Part shown: positions 1 through 7,794 of the stretch, piece after piece
Layout: each line of letters opens with the position of its first letter
How positions within the stretch are numbered: position 1 is the stretch's first letter
DNA from: Caloramator fervidus
Lineage (GTDB): Bacteria > Bacillota > Clostridia > Clostridiales > Caloramatoraceae
Assembly (NCBI RefSeq): GCF_900108045.1
Contig: NZ_FNUK01000018.1
Location: forward strand, 1 to 36,728
Direction of reading: 5' to 3'
Length of the DNA: 36,728 nt
Made by a program: the position numbers and the translations under genes
The notes under the pieces: model-generated
Told to the model about the DNA's origin: nothing
The model's input: only the letters and a program-made list of their open reading frames with translations
Databases searched by the model: none

Positions 1-468
1 GTCTCTTATTTCCATTTCTACAAGATCTATAAGCTCTGGATCGTCTACCATGTCTGCCTTGTTTAAGAATACTACAATGTATGGAACTCCTACCTGTCTT
101 GCAAGTAGTATGTGCTCTCTTGTTTGTGGCATTGGACCATCTGCTGCACTAACTACTAGTATAGCTCCGTCCATTTGTGCTGCCCCTGTTATCATGTTCT
201 TTACGTAGTCTGCGTGTCCTGGACAGTCTACGTGTGCATAGTGTCTTGCTTCTGTTTCATACTCTACGTGTGCTGTGTTGATTGTTATTCCTCTTTCCTT
301 TTCTTCTGGTGCCTTATCTATTTCGTCGTATCTTGTTGCTTGTGCTCTTCCATACTTTGATAATACAAATGTTATCGCTGCTGTTAATGTTGTCTTACCA
401 TGGTCTACGTGTCCTATCGTTCCTATGTTTACGTGTGGCTTGGTTCTCTCAAAATGCGCCTTTGCCAT
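1..468 (-). CDS. tuf: Elongation factor Tu, N-terminal 156 residues (cut by window edge)
   Basis: Cytosolic GTPase that delivers aminoacyl-tRNA to the ribosome. The reading frame from the ATG at 468-466 gives a standard EF-Tu start, [20 protein letters not shown]. The G1 loop GHVDHGKT is at residues 19-26, the DCPGH motif is near 81-85 and NKAD is at 136-139; the frame is open to base 1, so the rest of the G domain and domains 2 and 3 lie outside. A GGAGG Shine-Dalgarno site lies about 9 bases upstream of the start. The gene follows tRNA-Thr on the same strand with an 84-base gap in which I see no good promoter, so it may be co-transcribed with the tRNA. Family identity is essentially certain. 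Confidence 0.98.
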   Translation of the reverse strand, partial: MAKAHFERTKPHVNIGTIGHVDHGKTTLTAAITFVLSKYGRAQATRYDEIDKAPEEKERGITINTAHVEYETEARHYAHVDCPGHADYVKNMITGAAQMDGAILVVSAADGPMPQTREHILLARQVGVPYIVVFLNKADMVDDPELIDLVEMEIRD

Positions 469-552
469 TTTTTCAATCCTCCTTTTCCTTTGTTGTAGCT
501 TAATTAACGGCTATTCACCGTTGAAAACTTATCCTGGTGTATCACAATACCC

Positions 553-628
553 TGGAGCCCATGATCGGGATCGAACCGACGACCTCCACCTTACCAAGGT
601 GACGCTCTGCCAACTGAGCTACATGGGC
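553..628 (-). tRNA. tRNA-Thr, anticodon GGU
   Basis: A full cloverleaf reads on the minus strand. The 7-bp acceptor stem is GCCCATG/CATGGGC, followed by discriminator U and an encoded CCA (553-555). The D arm contains AGCTCAGTTGGCAGAGC and the T arm contains GGTTCGATCC. The anticodon stem UCACC/GGUGG closes the loop TTGGTAA, which gives anticodon GGU (threonine, reads ACC/ACU). It lies between sigH and tuf, a common place for a tRNA-Thr in clostridia, and has its own sigma-A-type promoter just upstream. Confidence 0.97.
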
Positions 629-660
629 AAAGAAGGGTATGTAAATACTACCGATTATTT

Positions 661-689
661 ATTTTACACTGAATAAAAAAATATGTCAA
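661..689 (-). promoter_or_regulatory. Sigma-A promoter for tRNA-Thr (and probably tuf)
   Basis: On the minus strand TTGACA (689-684) and TAAAAT (666-661) are separated by exactly 17 bases. The -10 ends 32 bases before the tRNA 5' end. The promoter sits between the sigH stop codon and the tRNA, so it makes the stable RNA independent of sigH transcription. Confidence 0.8.
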
Positions 690-700
690 CAATTAAATTA

Positions 701-1345
701 TTACTCATCCTTTTCCTTAAGGAGTTTTTCTAATTTTCTTTTTACCCTTTGAAGAGCATTATCTATTGATTTTGCATGCCTGTCCAAATCACAGGCAATT
801 TCTTGATAAGACTTTCCGCTTAAGTAACTTTTTAAAACCTCAATTTCAAGATCACTTAGAATTTCCTTCATCTTCTTTTCTATTTTTTTTCTTTCTTCTT
901 TGCTAATTATAACTTCCTCAGGATCTGAAATATGTAAAGTTGAGACTATATCTATTAAGGTCCTTTCCGACTCCTCTTCAAACATAGGCTTGTTTAAAGA
1001 AATATAACAATTTAAAGGAACATGCTTTTGCCTTGTGGCAGCTTTTATTGCTGTTATTATCTGCCTTGTAATACAAAGCTCTGCAAAAGCTCTAAAGGAA
1101 GATAATTTATCATTTTTAAAATCCCTAATTGCTTTAAAAAGCCCTATCATACCTTCTTGAAATATATCTTCTTTGTCAGCACCTACAAGGAAATATGATT
1201 TTGTTTTGGATTTCACATAATTGATATATTTGTTTATAAGATACTCCTCAGCAAACTTATTCCCTTCCTGAGCTAGGGCTACTATTTCTTCATCCATCAT
1301 GTTATCAAAATCGTAGTTATAAGATGCCCCCCTTAACGTTTGCAA
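701..1345 (-). CDS. sigH: RNA polymerase sporulation sigma factor SigH (sigma-30)
   Basis: Sigma-70 family factor that directs transition-state and early sporulation transcription. Its 214 residues match the usual SigH length. Region 2 carries DIFQEGMIGLFKAIRDF (about residues 60-77) and the SSFRAFAELCITRQIITAIK stretch typical of SigH. Region 4 has a helix-turn-helix around residues 165-195 (SYQEIACDL then SIDNALQRVKRKL). The start is a TTG at 1345-1343, preceded by a GGGGGGAT ribosome binding site; the next Met codons (residues 16-17) have no such site and would remove residues conserved in SigH. Its own strong promoter lies in the gap after the yacP-like gene, and the downstream neighbours are tRNA-Thr and tuf. 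Confidence 0.95.
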   Translation of the reverse strand: MQTLRGASYNYDFDNMMDEEIVALAQEGNKFAEEYLINKYINYVKSKTKSYFLVGADKEDIFQEGMIGLFKAIRDFKNDKLSSFRAFAELCITRQIITAIKAATRQKHVPLNCYISLNKPMFEEESERTLIDIVSTLHISDPEEVIISKEERKKIEKKMKEILSDLEIEVLKSYLSGKSYQEIACDLDRHAKSIDNALQRVKRKLEKLLKEKDE

Positions 1346-1383
1346 TATTATCCCCCCAGCGCTTTTTCTTCTGCGTTAACTAA

Positions 1384-1412
1384 ATTATATTCTACAAAAT
1401 AAGTAAAGTCAA
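1384..1412 (-). promoter_or_regulatory. Sigma-A-type promoter for sigH
   Basis: TTGACT (1412-1407) and TATAAT (1389-1384) on the minus strand are separated by 17 bases. It lies just downstream of the NYN-domain gene stop (1419) and 38 bases before the TTG start of sigH. Both boxes are near consensus, so sigH can be transcribed separately from the upstream operon. Confidence 0.8.
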
Positions 1413-1418
1413 TGAATT

Positions 1419-1937
1419 TCAAAGATTTCGACGCATCTTTTCAAGTTTTTCCAAAATATCTCTAGAAATAAAATCCTCTAATGTTGTTTTTTGTTGGCTG
1501 TATGATGTTTTTGCCTTTTCCCTTATACCTTTTTTTATACTTTCAATTTCAAGCAAAAATTCCCTAGGGGTTATTCTAATTCCTCCCATTTGAAGAGCTA
1601 TCCTTTGTTCAAGGTAATCTGAAGTCACAACAGCAACCGTTCCCATTTTTATAAGGTTTGGAACAGTTCTTTCTATAAAGCAATCGGCTGTTTCACCTTC
1701 TTTTGTGTATATAACATTTATTTTTCCAACCCTCTCATGTTTTTCAACGCTACCTGAAACAAGGTGGGCATCAAAAACAACATAAATGCTGCAATCTTTA
1801 AAAACAGCATATTCCTGCAGCATTTCCACAAGTTTATCCCTAGCATCTTCAAGGCTTTCCTCTTTAAGTTTTTTTAAAAAATCCCATTGGTTTATAACAT
1901 TATATCCGTCAACTAATATATTTACTATCCTACTCAC
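1419..1937 (-). CDS. NYN-domain ribonuclease, YacP/Rae1 family
   Basis: 172-residue protein of the YacP family (PIN-like NYN nuclease fold). In Bacillus the homologue Rae1 is a ribosome-associated endoribonuclease that cuts mRNA in the A site. The N-terminal ILVDGYNVI motif (residues 7-15) contains the metal-binding Asp. Further acidic positions expected of the fold occur in VVFDAH (about 54-59), ADCFIER (about 84-90) and VVTSDYLEQ (about 103-111). The GTG start at 1937 overlaps the end of rlmB by 8 bases, which implies translational coupling. The order rlmB-yacP-sigH is the standard Firmicutes arrangement. The family call is secure; a Rae1-like activity is inferred from homology. Confidence 0.9.
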   Translation of the reverse strand: MSRIVNILVDGYNVINQWDFLKKLKEESLEDARDKLVEMLQEYAVFKDCSIYVVFDAHLVSGSVEKHERVGKINVIYTKEGETADCFIERTVPNLIKMGTVAVVTSDYLEQRIALQMGGIRITPREFLLEIESIKKGIREKAKTSYSQQKTTLEDFISRDILEKLEKMRRNL

Positions 1938-2703
1938 CTTTTATGCCCCTTTGTTTTTTAACTTCATACATTATAATTCCTGCTGCAACAGAAGCATTTA
2001 ATGAATTTATTTGCCCATACATAGGAATCTTAATTATAAAATCACAATTTTCCTTAACAAGCTTTGAAACTCCTTTTCCTTCACTTCCAATAACCAAAGC
2101 TAAAGGCCCTCTTAAGTCTTTACTATAACAAATTTCTCCATCCATATCTAGAGCAGCAACCCATACTCCCTTTTCTTTAAGCTCTCTTATGGTTTGATTT
2201 ATATTAGTTACCTTTGCTACTCTTGTGTATTCAATTGCTCCTGCTGAAGCCTTGGCAACCGTTGCAGTAACTAACGCACTTCTTCGCTTTGGAATTATAA
2301 CTCCATGGGCACCAAATATATTTGCTGATCTTATTATAGACCCTAAATTATGTGGGTCCTCAATTTCGTCTAAAATTATTATAAAAGGATCTTCGCCCTT
2401 TTTGTTTGCCTCTTCAAGTATGTCCTCAACTTCAAAATATCTGTATTCACTCACTATGGCAATAACGCCTTGATGAGCTCGTGTAATTGACATATCGTCA
2501 AGTCTTCTTCTATCAACTTCATTTACAACAATTCCTCTTTCTTTGGCCATTGAAATTATCATTTTTATGGACCCTTCAACATCGCCTTTAGAAACATACA
2601 GTTTTTCTATAGTTCTTCCTGATTTTAAAGCTTCAATTACAGGATTTCTACCTTCTATTATATTTTCCCTTTCATCCTGAACTTTTCTTTCATTTTTTTT
2701 CAA
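1930..2703 (-). CDS. rlmB: 23S rRNA 2'-O-methyltransferase, SpoU/TrmH family (RlmB)
   Basis: SPOUT methyltransferase that 2'-O-methylates a guanosine of 23S rRNA using S-adenosylmethionine. It contains an N-terminal substrate-binding segment (IIEGRNPVIEALKSG) and the three SpoU motifs: ILDEIEDPHNLGSIIRSA, then LVIGSEGKG, then IPMYGQINSLNASVAAGI, which form the trefoil-knot cofactor site. The open frame extends upstream to 2787, but that part overlaps ogt. The TTG at 2703-2701, with an AGAGGTGATT site just upstream and directly after the ogt stop (2705), gives 257 residues, close to the family norm. There is no in-frame ATG near this point. The 3' end overlaps the yacP-like gene by 8 bases. 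Confidence 0.92.
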   Translation of the reverse strand: MKKNERKVQDERENIIEGRNPVIEALKSGRTIEKLYVSKGDVEGSIKMIISMAKERGIVVNEVDRRRLDDMSITRAHQGVIAIVSEYRYFEVEDILEEANKKGEDPFIIILDEIEDPHNLGSIIRSANIFGAHGVIIPKRRSALVTATVAKASAGAIEYTRVAKVTNINQTIRELKEKGVWVAALDMDGEICYSKDLRGPLALVIGSEGKGVSKLVKENCDFIIKIPMYGQINSLNASVAAGIIMYEVKKQRGIKGE

Positions 2704-2704
2704 T

Positions 2705-3187
2705 TCAATCACCTCTATTAGTATTATTTTCAAAAAATCTTTTTTCATGATCAATAAGCCACTTTTTCCTCCAAAGCCCTCCTGCATACCCGGTTAAACT
2801 TTTGTCAGAACCTACAACCCTATGGCAAGGAACTATAATGGCAATTTTATTTTTACTGTTTGCTAATCCAACAGCCCTTACAGCCTTTTCATTACCTATT
2901 CGTCTTGCTTGTTCTTTATAAGTTATTGTTTCTCCAAAGGGAATTTTTAAAAGTTCCTTCCAAGCCTTAAGTTGAAAATCCGTTCCCTTTAAATTTATAT
3001 CCACCGTAAAATTTTTTCTCTTTCCTTTAAAATATTCATCAAGTTCAATAATACACTTTTTTAAAACTTCACAAATGTTTTCATCATCTTCTTTTTTCTC
3101 AATAAAATCCAGTGAAACTATAGCTTCATTCTCTGCCTTTATCTCAATCAAACCAATAGGAGATTCATAATAAGCTTTATATATCAT
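2705..3187 (-). CDS. ogt: Methylated-DNA-[protein]-cysteine S-methyltransferase
   Basis: Suicide DNA-repair protein that takes the alkyl group from O6-alkylguanine onto its own cysteine. The 160 residues hold the active-site motif PCHRVV (about residues 120-125), the arginine-finger and recognition-helix region ([24 protein letters not shown] cut short here: positions about 76-99), and the C-terminal [16 protein letters not shown]. The ATG overlaps the thyX stop by 4 bases (ATGA), and the stop is one base before the rlmB start. In most clostridia rlmB follows thyX directly, so ogt looks like an insertion into the operon. Confidence 0.93.
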   Translation of the reverse strand: MIYKAYYESPIGLIEIKAENEAIVSLDFIEKKEDDENICEVLKKCIIELDEYFKGKRKNFTVDINLKGTDFQLKAWKELLKIPFGETITYKEQARRIGNEKAVRAVGLANSKNKIAIIVPCHRVVGSDKSLTGYAGGLWRKKWLIDHEKRFFENNTNRGD

Positions 3188-3957
3188 AATAATCCCTCGT
3201 TTAAGTATTTTTCTCTAACTTGGTTTATTTTTCCACAGCTCATCTTCCCTTCAGGGCATTTTCCAGTTAAGCATGGTGGTCCTGCAAATTTAAAAATAGT
3301 AGGAGCTATCTTCTTGACAAGCTTTAGCATCTCATCGGCAAGATTATGTATTTCCCACTGTGCCCTATTACAGCATCTGTGTTTAAAGAAGTTTAGAAGG
3401 CTTCTTGCATTCATTGTAACTACAATCTTAGTTTCACAAGCATTTGGAAAAACATATCTTGCATCCTCTATTGCCATTTTTTCTGCAAGTTTTCTAGCTT
3501 CCTTTTCTTCCTTACCCTCTAAAATTAGTCTTTCAAAATTTTTCTTTGTAAGTATTTCAACAAGCATATTATAGTTTCTTTGATCTTCTTCCATAGCCTT
3601 TATAAAAATTTCTCTTGCCTTTTCATCCTCTTCAATAGAGGGTGGAATTATATAATCAAACTGATCAAGTTTTACATATCTTTGACTTTGTTGAGAATAA
3701 CTTGCAATTCTGTGTCTTACAAGCTGATGAGTAAGGGAGCGGGATACCCCTTCTATTGCAAAAGTAAAGCTTATATGTTCAATGGGAGATTCATGCCCTA
3801 AATCTAAAAGCATGTTTAAAAATCTTTCAACGTTTTCTTTATCTAAATTCTTTTGAATTTCACTAATTCCAACCCTACTATAGCAAAGCTTTGCTGCAGA
3901 AGCTACTAATTTTTCCGGATCTGGTGTGTAGGATATAAGTTCTACTTTTAGCTTCAT
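3184..3957 (-). CDS. thyX: Flavin-dependent thymidylate synthase ThyX
   Basis: Makes dTMP from dUMP with methylenetetrahydrofolate and NAD(P)H, using FAD. The ThyX signature RHRxxSxxxxSQR is present as [14 protein letters not shown], followed by the expected C-terminal substrate-binding block [21 protein letters not shown]. The open frame begins with a GTG at 3966 that overlaps the mrnC stop. The ATG at 3957-3955 is preferred because the AGGTGAT site sits 4 bases before it, giving 257 residues. It overlaps ogt by 4 bases at the 3' end. No ThyA is present in the window, and ThyX at this position is normal for clostridia. Confidence 0.95.
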   Translation of the reverse strand: MKLKVELISYTPDPEKLVASAAKLCYSRVGISEIQKNLDKENVERFLNMLLDLGHESPIEHISFTFAIEGVSRSLTHQLVRHRIASYSQQSQRYVKLDQFDYIIPPSIEEDEKAREIFIKAMEEDQRNYNMLVEILTKKNFERLILEGKEEKEARKLAEKMAIEDARYVFPNACETKIVVTMNARSLLNFFKHRCCNRAQWEIHNLADEMLKLVKKIAPTIFKFAGPPCLTGKCPEGKMSCGKINQVREKYLNEGLL

Positions 3958-3962
3958 ATAAA

Positions 3963-4391
3963 TCACCTCATAACTAAATCAATATTTTCAAATATTATTT
4001 TAAAAAGCTCATCTATTCTTTCTACTCTTTTATTTAAATACAGATATCCAAACAAAGCCTCAAGAGCTGTAGCTCTTCTATAATCTAAAACATTTGCATT
4101 TTTAGGAACACTATAACTTTTAGCATTTCTTCCTCTTCTTACAATTTCAACTTCTTCTTCTGTAAGATAAGGAAGTATAACCTCTAAAAATTTTGACTGA
4201 TTGCTAGCTTTAACAAACTTTACCGATTCAACATGAATATTGTGAGGCGTTCTAATTCCTTCTGAAACAAGATAAGTTCTTATGTACATCTCATACACCA
4301 CATCTCCAACATAAGCCCAAATTAAAGGATTTAAAAGTTTTACATTTTTCTCTTGTCTATCTATAAGTTCTTGTAAAAATCTAAAGTCCAT
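3963..4391 (-). CDS. mrnC: Mini-ribonuclease III
   Basis: Ribonuclease III domain without a double-stranded-RNA-binding domain; it matures 23S rRNA. The 142 residues match the family. The catalytic RNase III elements are [16 protein letters not shown] (about 23-38, with the signature acidic residue) and [17 protein letters not shown] (about 102-118, with E110-type acidic position). It normally follows cysS directly. Here cysS lies more than 12 kb upstream, and mrnC appears to have its own promoter at 4425-4454. The stop falls six bases before the thyX start. Confidence 0.94.
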   Translation of the reverse strand: MDFRFLQELIDRQEKNVKLLNPLIWAYVGDVVYEMYIRTYLVSEGIRTPHNIHVESVKFVKASNQSKFLEVILPYLTEEEVEIVRRGRNAKSYSVPKNANVLDYRRATALEALFGYLYLNKRVERIDELFKIIFENIDLVMR

Positions 4392-4424
4392 CCTCCCAAC
4401 CTTCCTAAATAAAATTTTAACCTT

Positions 4425-4454
4425 ATTATATCACTCAAATAAAAAAGCAAACAA
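4425..4454 (-). promoter_or_regulatory. Probable promoter of the mrnC-thyX-ogt-rlmB-yacP operon
   Basis: A consensus -10 TATAAT (4430-4425) lies 34 bases before the mrnC start, with a weaker -35 TTGTTT (4454-4449) at 18-base spacing on the minus strand. It sits downstream of the ybjQ terminator, as expected if the operon was re-promotered after being separated from cysS. Confidence 0.5.
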
Positions 4455-4491
4455 CCTATTCTGTGAAAACTTTTTTAAATTTTAAATTAAA

Positions 4492-4517
4492 TAGCCTAAA
4501 GCAAAAGCTTTAAGCTA
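4492..4517 (-). terminator. Terminator after the ybjQ-family gene
   Basis: TAGCTTAAAGC, loop TTTT, then GCTTTAGGCTA on the minus strand form an 11-bp stem with one mismatch, beginning at the ybjQ stop codon. The following bases are T-rich but mixed with A. It ends the tungsten cofactor block before mrnC. Confidence 0.6.
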
Positions 4518-4835
4518 CTCTACAACAACTGCTGTTCCTGATGCCGTTACCATAAGCATACTACCATTTTGCCCTAAAACTTCATAATCTATATCTATTC
4601 CAACCACGGCATTTGCCCCTAAAGAAGCTGCCCTTTCTTTTAGTTCTTCTAAGGCTTTATATCTTGCATACATAAGTTCTTCTTCATAAGTTTTAGATCT
4701 TCCTCCAAATAAATCTGAAAGATTTGCCATAAAATCCTTTATAAAATTTACTCCACTTATAACCTCTCCAAATACAATTCCTTTGTATTCTATAATCTTT
4801 TTTCCTTCAATATTAGGAGTTGTTGTTAAAATCAT
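4515..4835 (-). CDS. YbjQ/UPF0145 (DUF74) family protein
   Basis: 106-residue protein of the YbjQ family, small cytosolic proteins that form pentamers and are often annotated as heavy-metal-binding; their biochemical role is not settled. Family features visible are [14 protein letters not shown] at the N-terminus, the [12 protein letters not shown] strand, [24 protein letters not shown] (positions about 58-81) and the C-terminal [22 protein letters not shown] precedes the ATG. It is last in the run AOR-moaD-thiF-ybjQ, 11 bases after the thiF-like gene, so a link to cofactor or metal handling is suggested only by position. Confidence 0.88.
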   Translation of the reverse strand: MILTTTPNIEGKKIIEYKGIVFGEVISGVNFIKDFMANLSDLFGGRSKTYEEELMYARYKALEELKERAASLGANAVVGIDIDYEVLGQNGSMLMVTASGTAVVVE

Positions 4836-4846
4836 AATATACCTCC

Positions 4847-5524
4847 TTAAAGCTTTATTTTATGATATTCTTGAGAATAGGTATCAATATAAAGTACTTC
4901 TTTTCTTAAAACCTCTCCCCTATTTAACAAAACCTTAAGAACTTCACTAACTTGAATTGATGCAACTAAAGCAGGAGTAAAAGAAGGATTTCCAAGTTCT
5001 TTCTCAATTCCTTTTTTAACTTTTTGTTTATATAAAACATCAAGTGCTCTATCTCCTGGAAAAATGGTTGTAACCTGCCCAAACCACCCTCCAATAGCTC
5101 CATGAACAAGAGGAATATTCAACTTTTCACAAATATCTTGCAAAACAAACCTTGTTTCTATATTATCAAGGGCATCTACTGCCAAATCATGCCCTTTTAA
5201 GATCCTTTCTCCATTTTCTATGTCAAATTTTTCAACAACAGGATTTATAAAAACATCCGGATTTACAAGTTTCATCCTTTCTTTTGCTTCCATAGCTTTA
5301 TATTTTCCAATAACATTAACATTAGATAAAATCTGCCTATTTAGATTGGTTTCCTCAAAAACATCCATATCAACAGCAGTTATATACCCTATTCCAAGCC
5401 TTCCTAGCATTTCTATAACATATCCCCCTAAACCTCCACAACCAACAACGCAAACCTTAAAATTTCTTAACCTTTCATTCTCCTCCCTTGAAAGCATATT
5501 CATGTTTCTGTCATATCTTCCCAT
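4847..5524 (-). CDS. ThiF/MoeB/HesA-family E1-like activating enzyme
   Basis: Adenylates the C-terminal glycine of a small ubiquitin-like sulfur carrier; the likely partner is the MoaD-like protein encoded 5 bases upstream. The Rossmann nucleotide loop GCGGLGG is at about residues 29-35. The Arg and Asp positions of the family appear in ETNLNRQIL and DALDNIETR, and [13 protein letters not shown] matches the MoeB D-x-D-x-V-x-x-S/T-NLxRQ block. At 225 residues it is short, and I find no pair of CxxC zinc motifs near the C-terminus such as MoeB and ThiF carry. It is therefore MoeB-like in role by context but structurally a reduced version. Which carrier it serves is inferred from adjacency. Confidence 0.88.
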   Translation of the reverse strand: MGRYDRNMNMLSREENERLRNFKVCVVGCGGLGGYVIEMLGRLGIGYITAVDMDVFEETNLNRQILSNVNVIGKYKAMEAKERMKLVNPDVFINPVVEKFDIENGERILKGHDLAVDALDNIETRFVLQDICEKLNIPLVHGAIGGWFGQVTTIFPGDRALDVLYKQKVKKGIEKELGNPSFTPALVASIQVSEVLKVLLNRGEVLRKEVLYIDTYSQEYHKIKL

Positions 5525-5529
5525 AAACC

Positions 5530-5751
5530 TTAACCTCCTCCAACAGGTGGAAAAATAGATACCACATCTCCATCCTTTAATTTATCATTAATTTTTCCAT
5601 CAATTCCATTTATTAAATATATTGCTACATCATCTTCTTTAATGTCAAGCATATCAATAATATATTTTCCTGTTATACCATCAAAATAATCAAAAACAAC
5701 CTCCTTTTGTCTTCCTTCTCTTAAGGTGGCAAACAATTTGACTTTTATCAA
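5530..5751 (-). CDS. MoaD/ThiS-family ubiquitin-like sulfur carrier
   Basis: 73-residue beta-grasp protein that ends in the diagnostic FPPVGGG, whose terminal Gly is adenylated and thiocarboxylated to give sulfur to molybdopterin (or tungstopterin). The N-terminal IKVKLFATLREGR strand pattern is typical of MoaD. The start is a TTG (5751-5749) preceded by GGAGGG at a good distance. It is paired with the activating-enzyme gene 5 bases downstream, and both lie directly after the AOR gene, as in many tungsten-using anaerobes. MoaE, the other half of molybdopterin synthase, is not in the window. Confidence 0.9.
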   Translation of the reverse strand: MIKVKLFATLREGRQKEVVFDYFDGITGKYIIDMLDIKEDDVAIYLINGIDGKINDKLKDGDVVSIFPPVGGG

Positions 5752-5812
5752 GCTATCCCTCCTATTCTTATTACCTTCAAAAGGACAATCTAAGCATGAA
5801 GTATATTAATAC

Positions 5813-5847
5813 TAATCACCCTAAAGGAAAGTCCTTTAGGGTGATTA
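5813..5847 (-). terminator. Strong hairpin after the AOR gene
   Basis: A perfect 16-bp stem (5813-5828 with 5832-5847) closes a 3-base loop just after the AOR stop. On the minus strand the tail is only moderately T-rich, so it may act as a partial terminator or an mRNA 3'-end stabiliser between AOR and the moaD-like gene. I see no convincing promoter in the 61 bases between it and moaD, so some readthrough is expected. Confidence 0.65.
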
Positions 5848-5850
5848 AAT

Positions 5851-7656
5851 TTATTCTATATTAAGTTTTATTAAAGTTTCTTTCTTAGGATAACCCTTTT
5901 CATCCCATCCTCTAACTTCATAATATTTAGGTAAAAGATCACTTAATTTATGAACATGTCCCTTTGAAGGGCCTTCAGGAATAGGTTCTTGTAAGAGCCT
6001 CTTTGGAAGTTTATCTTCCTTAGGATCTATTCCTGCTTTTAAGTTAAAAATTCTTTCTAAATTCCAAATTCTCTCACCTGCTTCAAGAATAGTCTCTTGA
6101 TTAAAATCAAAACCGCAGACAGCATTATAAAGTTCTATATAATCCTTGGCTGAAAGCGCAAAGGAGGTAAAAAGACAAAGTCCTAAAGAATCTATTACAG
6201 CAGTCAAGTCTTGGAATATCTTTACCCATTCTGCCTTCCCTTCCAGTGAAAATCTATCTAATTTTTGTGGAGCTCCTAATATTTCAGGAGAAATCATATA
6301 GCCCCTTACATGACAACCTCCTCTGTTTGAAGTTGCATATTCAAGGCCATGTCCTTGAACCCCTCTTGGATCATAAGCTGGAAGTTCCTGCTTTTTCACT
6401 GTCATTGATAATTCGACTGCACCGTATTTTTGACACAATCTATAAGATCCCTCTGCCATATTATCTCCAAAGCCCTCTCTTAGTCCTATTTTCTTTGTCC
6501 ATCCAATAATAGCATCACTATCTCCAAATCTTAATGATAAGCCATCCTCTTTTATATCTTCATCTTTAATATATCCCTTTTCATAAAGCTCCATAGCAGC
6601 TGCAATAGTAGCTCCCGTCGATATAGTATCAAGTCCATATTCATTACATAAATAGTTTGCTTTAGCAACGGCGTCTATATCATAAACATTGCAATCTGCT
6701 CCAAAAGCCCAAAGAGTTTCATATTCAGGTCCTCCAACTTCTCTTCCATCCTTTAATCTTACCCATCTTCCACAAGCAATAGGACATCTATAGCAAGGAT
6801 TTTTTCTTACTAAAATGTCCTTCGCCATAGTTTCTCCACTTATTTTATCTGCATATTCTGTATAAGACTTTTGGAAGTTAGCAACAGGGAAAATGCCGTT
6901 TTCATTTATGATATTAACAAGAACTGCTGTCCCATAAGTTGGAAGTCCTTGACCTGTAATACCATTTTCACGAAGCATCTTTATCTTGTTTGAAACGACA
7001 TCTTTCACCCTTTCTTCATCATAAAACTGAACTTTATTTGAACCTTTAACTACTATTGCTTTTACATTCTTAGATCCAATAACCGCTCCAATCCCTGAGC
7101 GTCCTGCCGCTCTATCATAATCATTTATAACAGCTGCTATTTTAACTAACCTTTCTCCAGCAGGTCCTATACAAAGAACCTTAGCTTTTTCCCCATGGAT
7201 ATTTTTTAAAAAATCCGTTGTTTCAGAAACTAATTTTCCCCATAAATTACCTGCATCTTTTATTTCAACTTTATCATCATCTATTAATATATAAACAGGT
7301 CTATCAGATTTTCCTTCAAGAATAATCATATCATAACCAGCCAACTTTAACTCTGCTCCAAAATATCCACCAGAATTAGAAGATGCTATTGTCCCCGTTA
7401 AAGGTGATTTTGTAACCACCATATATCTTCCGCTAGCTGGAGCTGAAGTTCCTGTTAAAGGTCCTGTTGCTATTATAACTTTATTTTCTTTACTAAATGG
7501 TTCAACCTTTGGATCAACTTCATCATAAAAAATTTTTGTAGCTAACCCCCTTCCTCCTATATATTTTTTAGCAAGCTCTAAATTCAAATCTTCAACTCTA
7601 AACCTTCTGTTAGTCAAATCAACTCTTAAAATTTTACCTGCATAGCCAAACACCAT
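5851..7656 (-). CDS. aor: Tungsten-containing aldehyde:ferredoxin oxidoreductase
   Basis: Oxidises aldehydes to carboxylic acids (or reduces acids) with ferredoxin, using a bis-pterin tungsten cofactor and one [4Fe-4S] cluster in the cytosol. At 601 residues it matches AOR length. The cluster ligands fall at Cys288, Cys291, Cys295 (CYRCPIAC) and Cys494 (GLCLFTS), the same numbering as the well-studied Pyrococcus enzyme. The N-terminal GYAGKILRVDLTNR, the GGRGLATKI motif and DRAAGRSGIGAV (pterin-binding DxxGL/C-type region) are standard. It is the only tungstoenzyme in the window and sits inside the cofactor gene block with its own leader containing an inverted repeat. Substrate range within the AOR family cannot be read from sequence alone. 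Confidence 0.95.
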   Translation of the reverse strand: MVFGYAGKILRVDLTNRRFRVEDLNLELAKKYIGGRGLATKIFYDEVDPKVEPFSKENKVIIATGPLTGTSAPASGRYMVVTKSPLTGTIASSNSGGYFGAELKLAGYDMIILEGKSDRPVYILIDDDKVEIKDAGNLWGKLVSETTDFLKNIHGEKAKVLCIGPAGERLVKIAAVINDYDRAAGRSGIGAVIGSKNVKAIVVKGSNKVQFYDEERVKDVVSNKIKMLRENGITGQGLPTYGTAVLVNIINENGIFPVANFQKSYTEYADKISGETMAKDILVRKNPCYRCPIACGRWVRLKDGREVGGPEYETLWAFGADCNVYDIDAVAKANYLCNEYGLDTISTGATIAAAMELYEKGYIKDEDIKEDGLSLRFGDSDAIIGWTKKIGLREGFGDNMAEGSYRLCQKYGAVELSMTVKKQELPAYDPRGVQGHGLEYATSNRGGCHVRGYMISPEILGAPQKLDRFSLEGKAEWVKIFQDLTAVIDSLGLCLFTSFALSAKDYIELYNAVCGFDFNQETILEAGERIWNLERIFNLKAGIDPKEDKLPKRLLQEPIPEGPSKGHVHKLSDLLPKYYEVRGWDEKGYPKKETLIKLNIE

Positions 7657-7676
7657 AACCCCCCCTTTTTATATAC

Positions 7677-7701
7677 AACATATTGCAAACCGCAATATGT
7701 T
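7677..7701 (-). promoter_or_regulatory. 10-5-10 inverted repeat in the AOR leader (candidate operator)
   Basis: AACATATTGC and GCAATATGTT are perfectly complementary arms separated by 5 bases. The element lies about 20 bases upstream of the AOR start and just downstream of A/T-rich -10-like sequences (TATAAT at about 7707-7725). It has no T tract on the minus strand, so it is not a terminator. It could be a repressor operator or a 5'-UTR hairpin; its regulator is unknown. Confidence 0.5.
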
Positions 7702-7776
7702 ATAATATTTATTATAATACAAAATATAATCATTTAATAGTTAACTTTTTGAAAATTCTAAATTTATAAAATAAAT

Positions 7777-7794
7777 GGGATACATATGTATCCC
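7777..7794 (-). terminator. Palindromic hairpin at the end of the MOSC gene
   Basis: GGGATACATATGTATCCC is a perfect 18-base palindrome that starts at the MOSC stop codon; on the minus strand it is followed by ATTTATTTT. The tail favours a terminator that separates the tupA-MOSC operon from AOR, though an 18-bp palindrome could also bind a dimeric protein. Confidence 0.55.

Noticed and set aside
275-676. A 133-residue plus-strand frame across the start of tuf and the tRNA
   Set aside because: It is antisense to the tuf start and tRNA-Thr, both certain, and has no coding character of its own.
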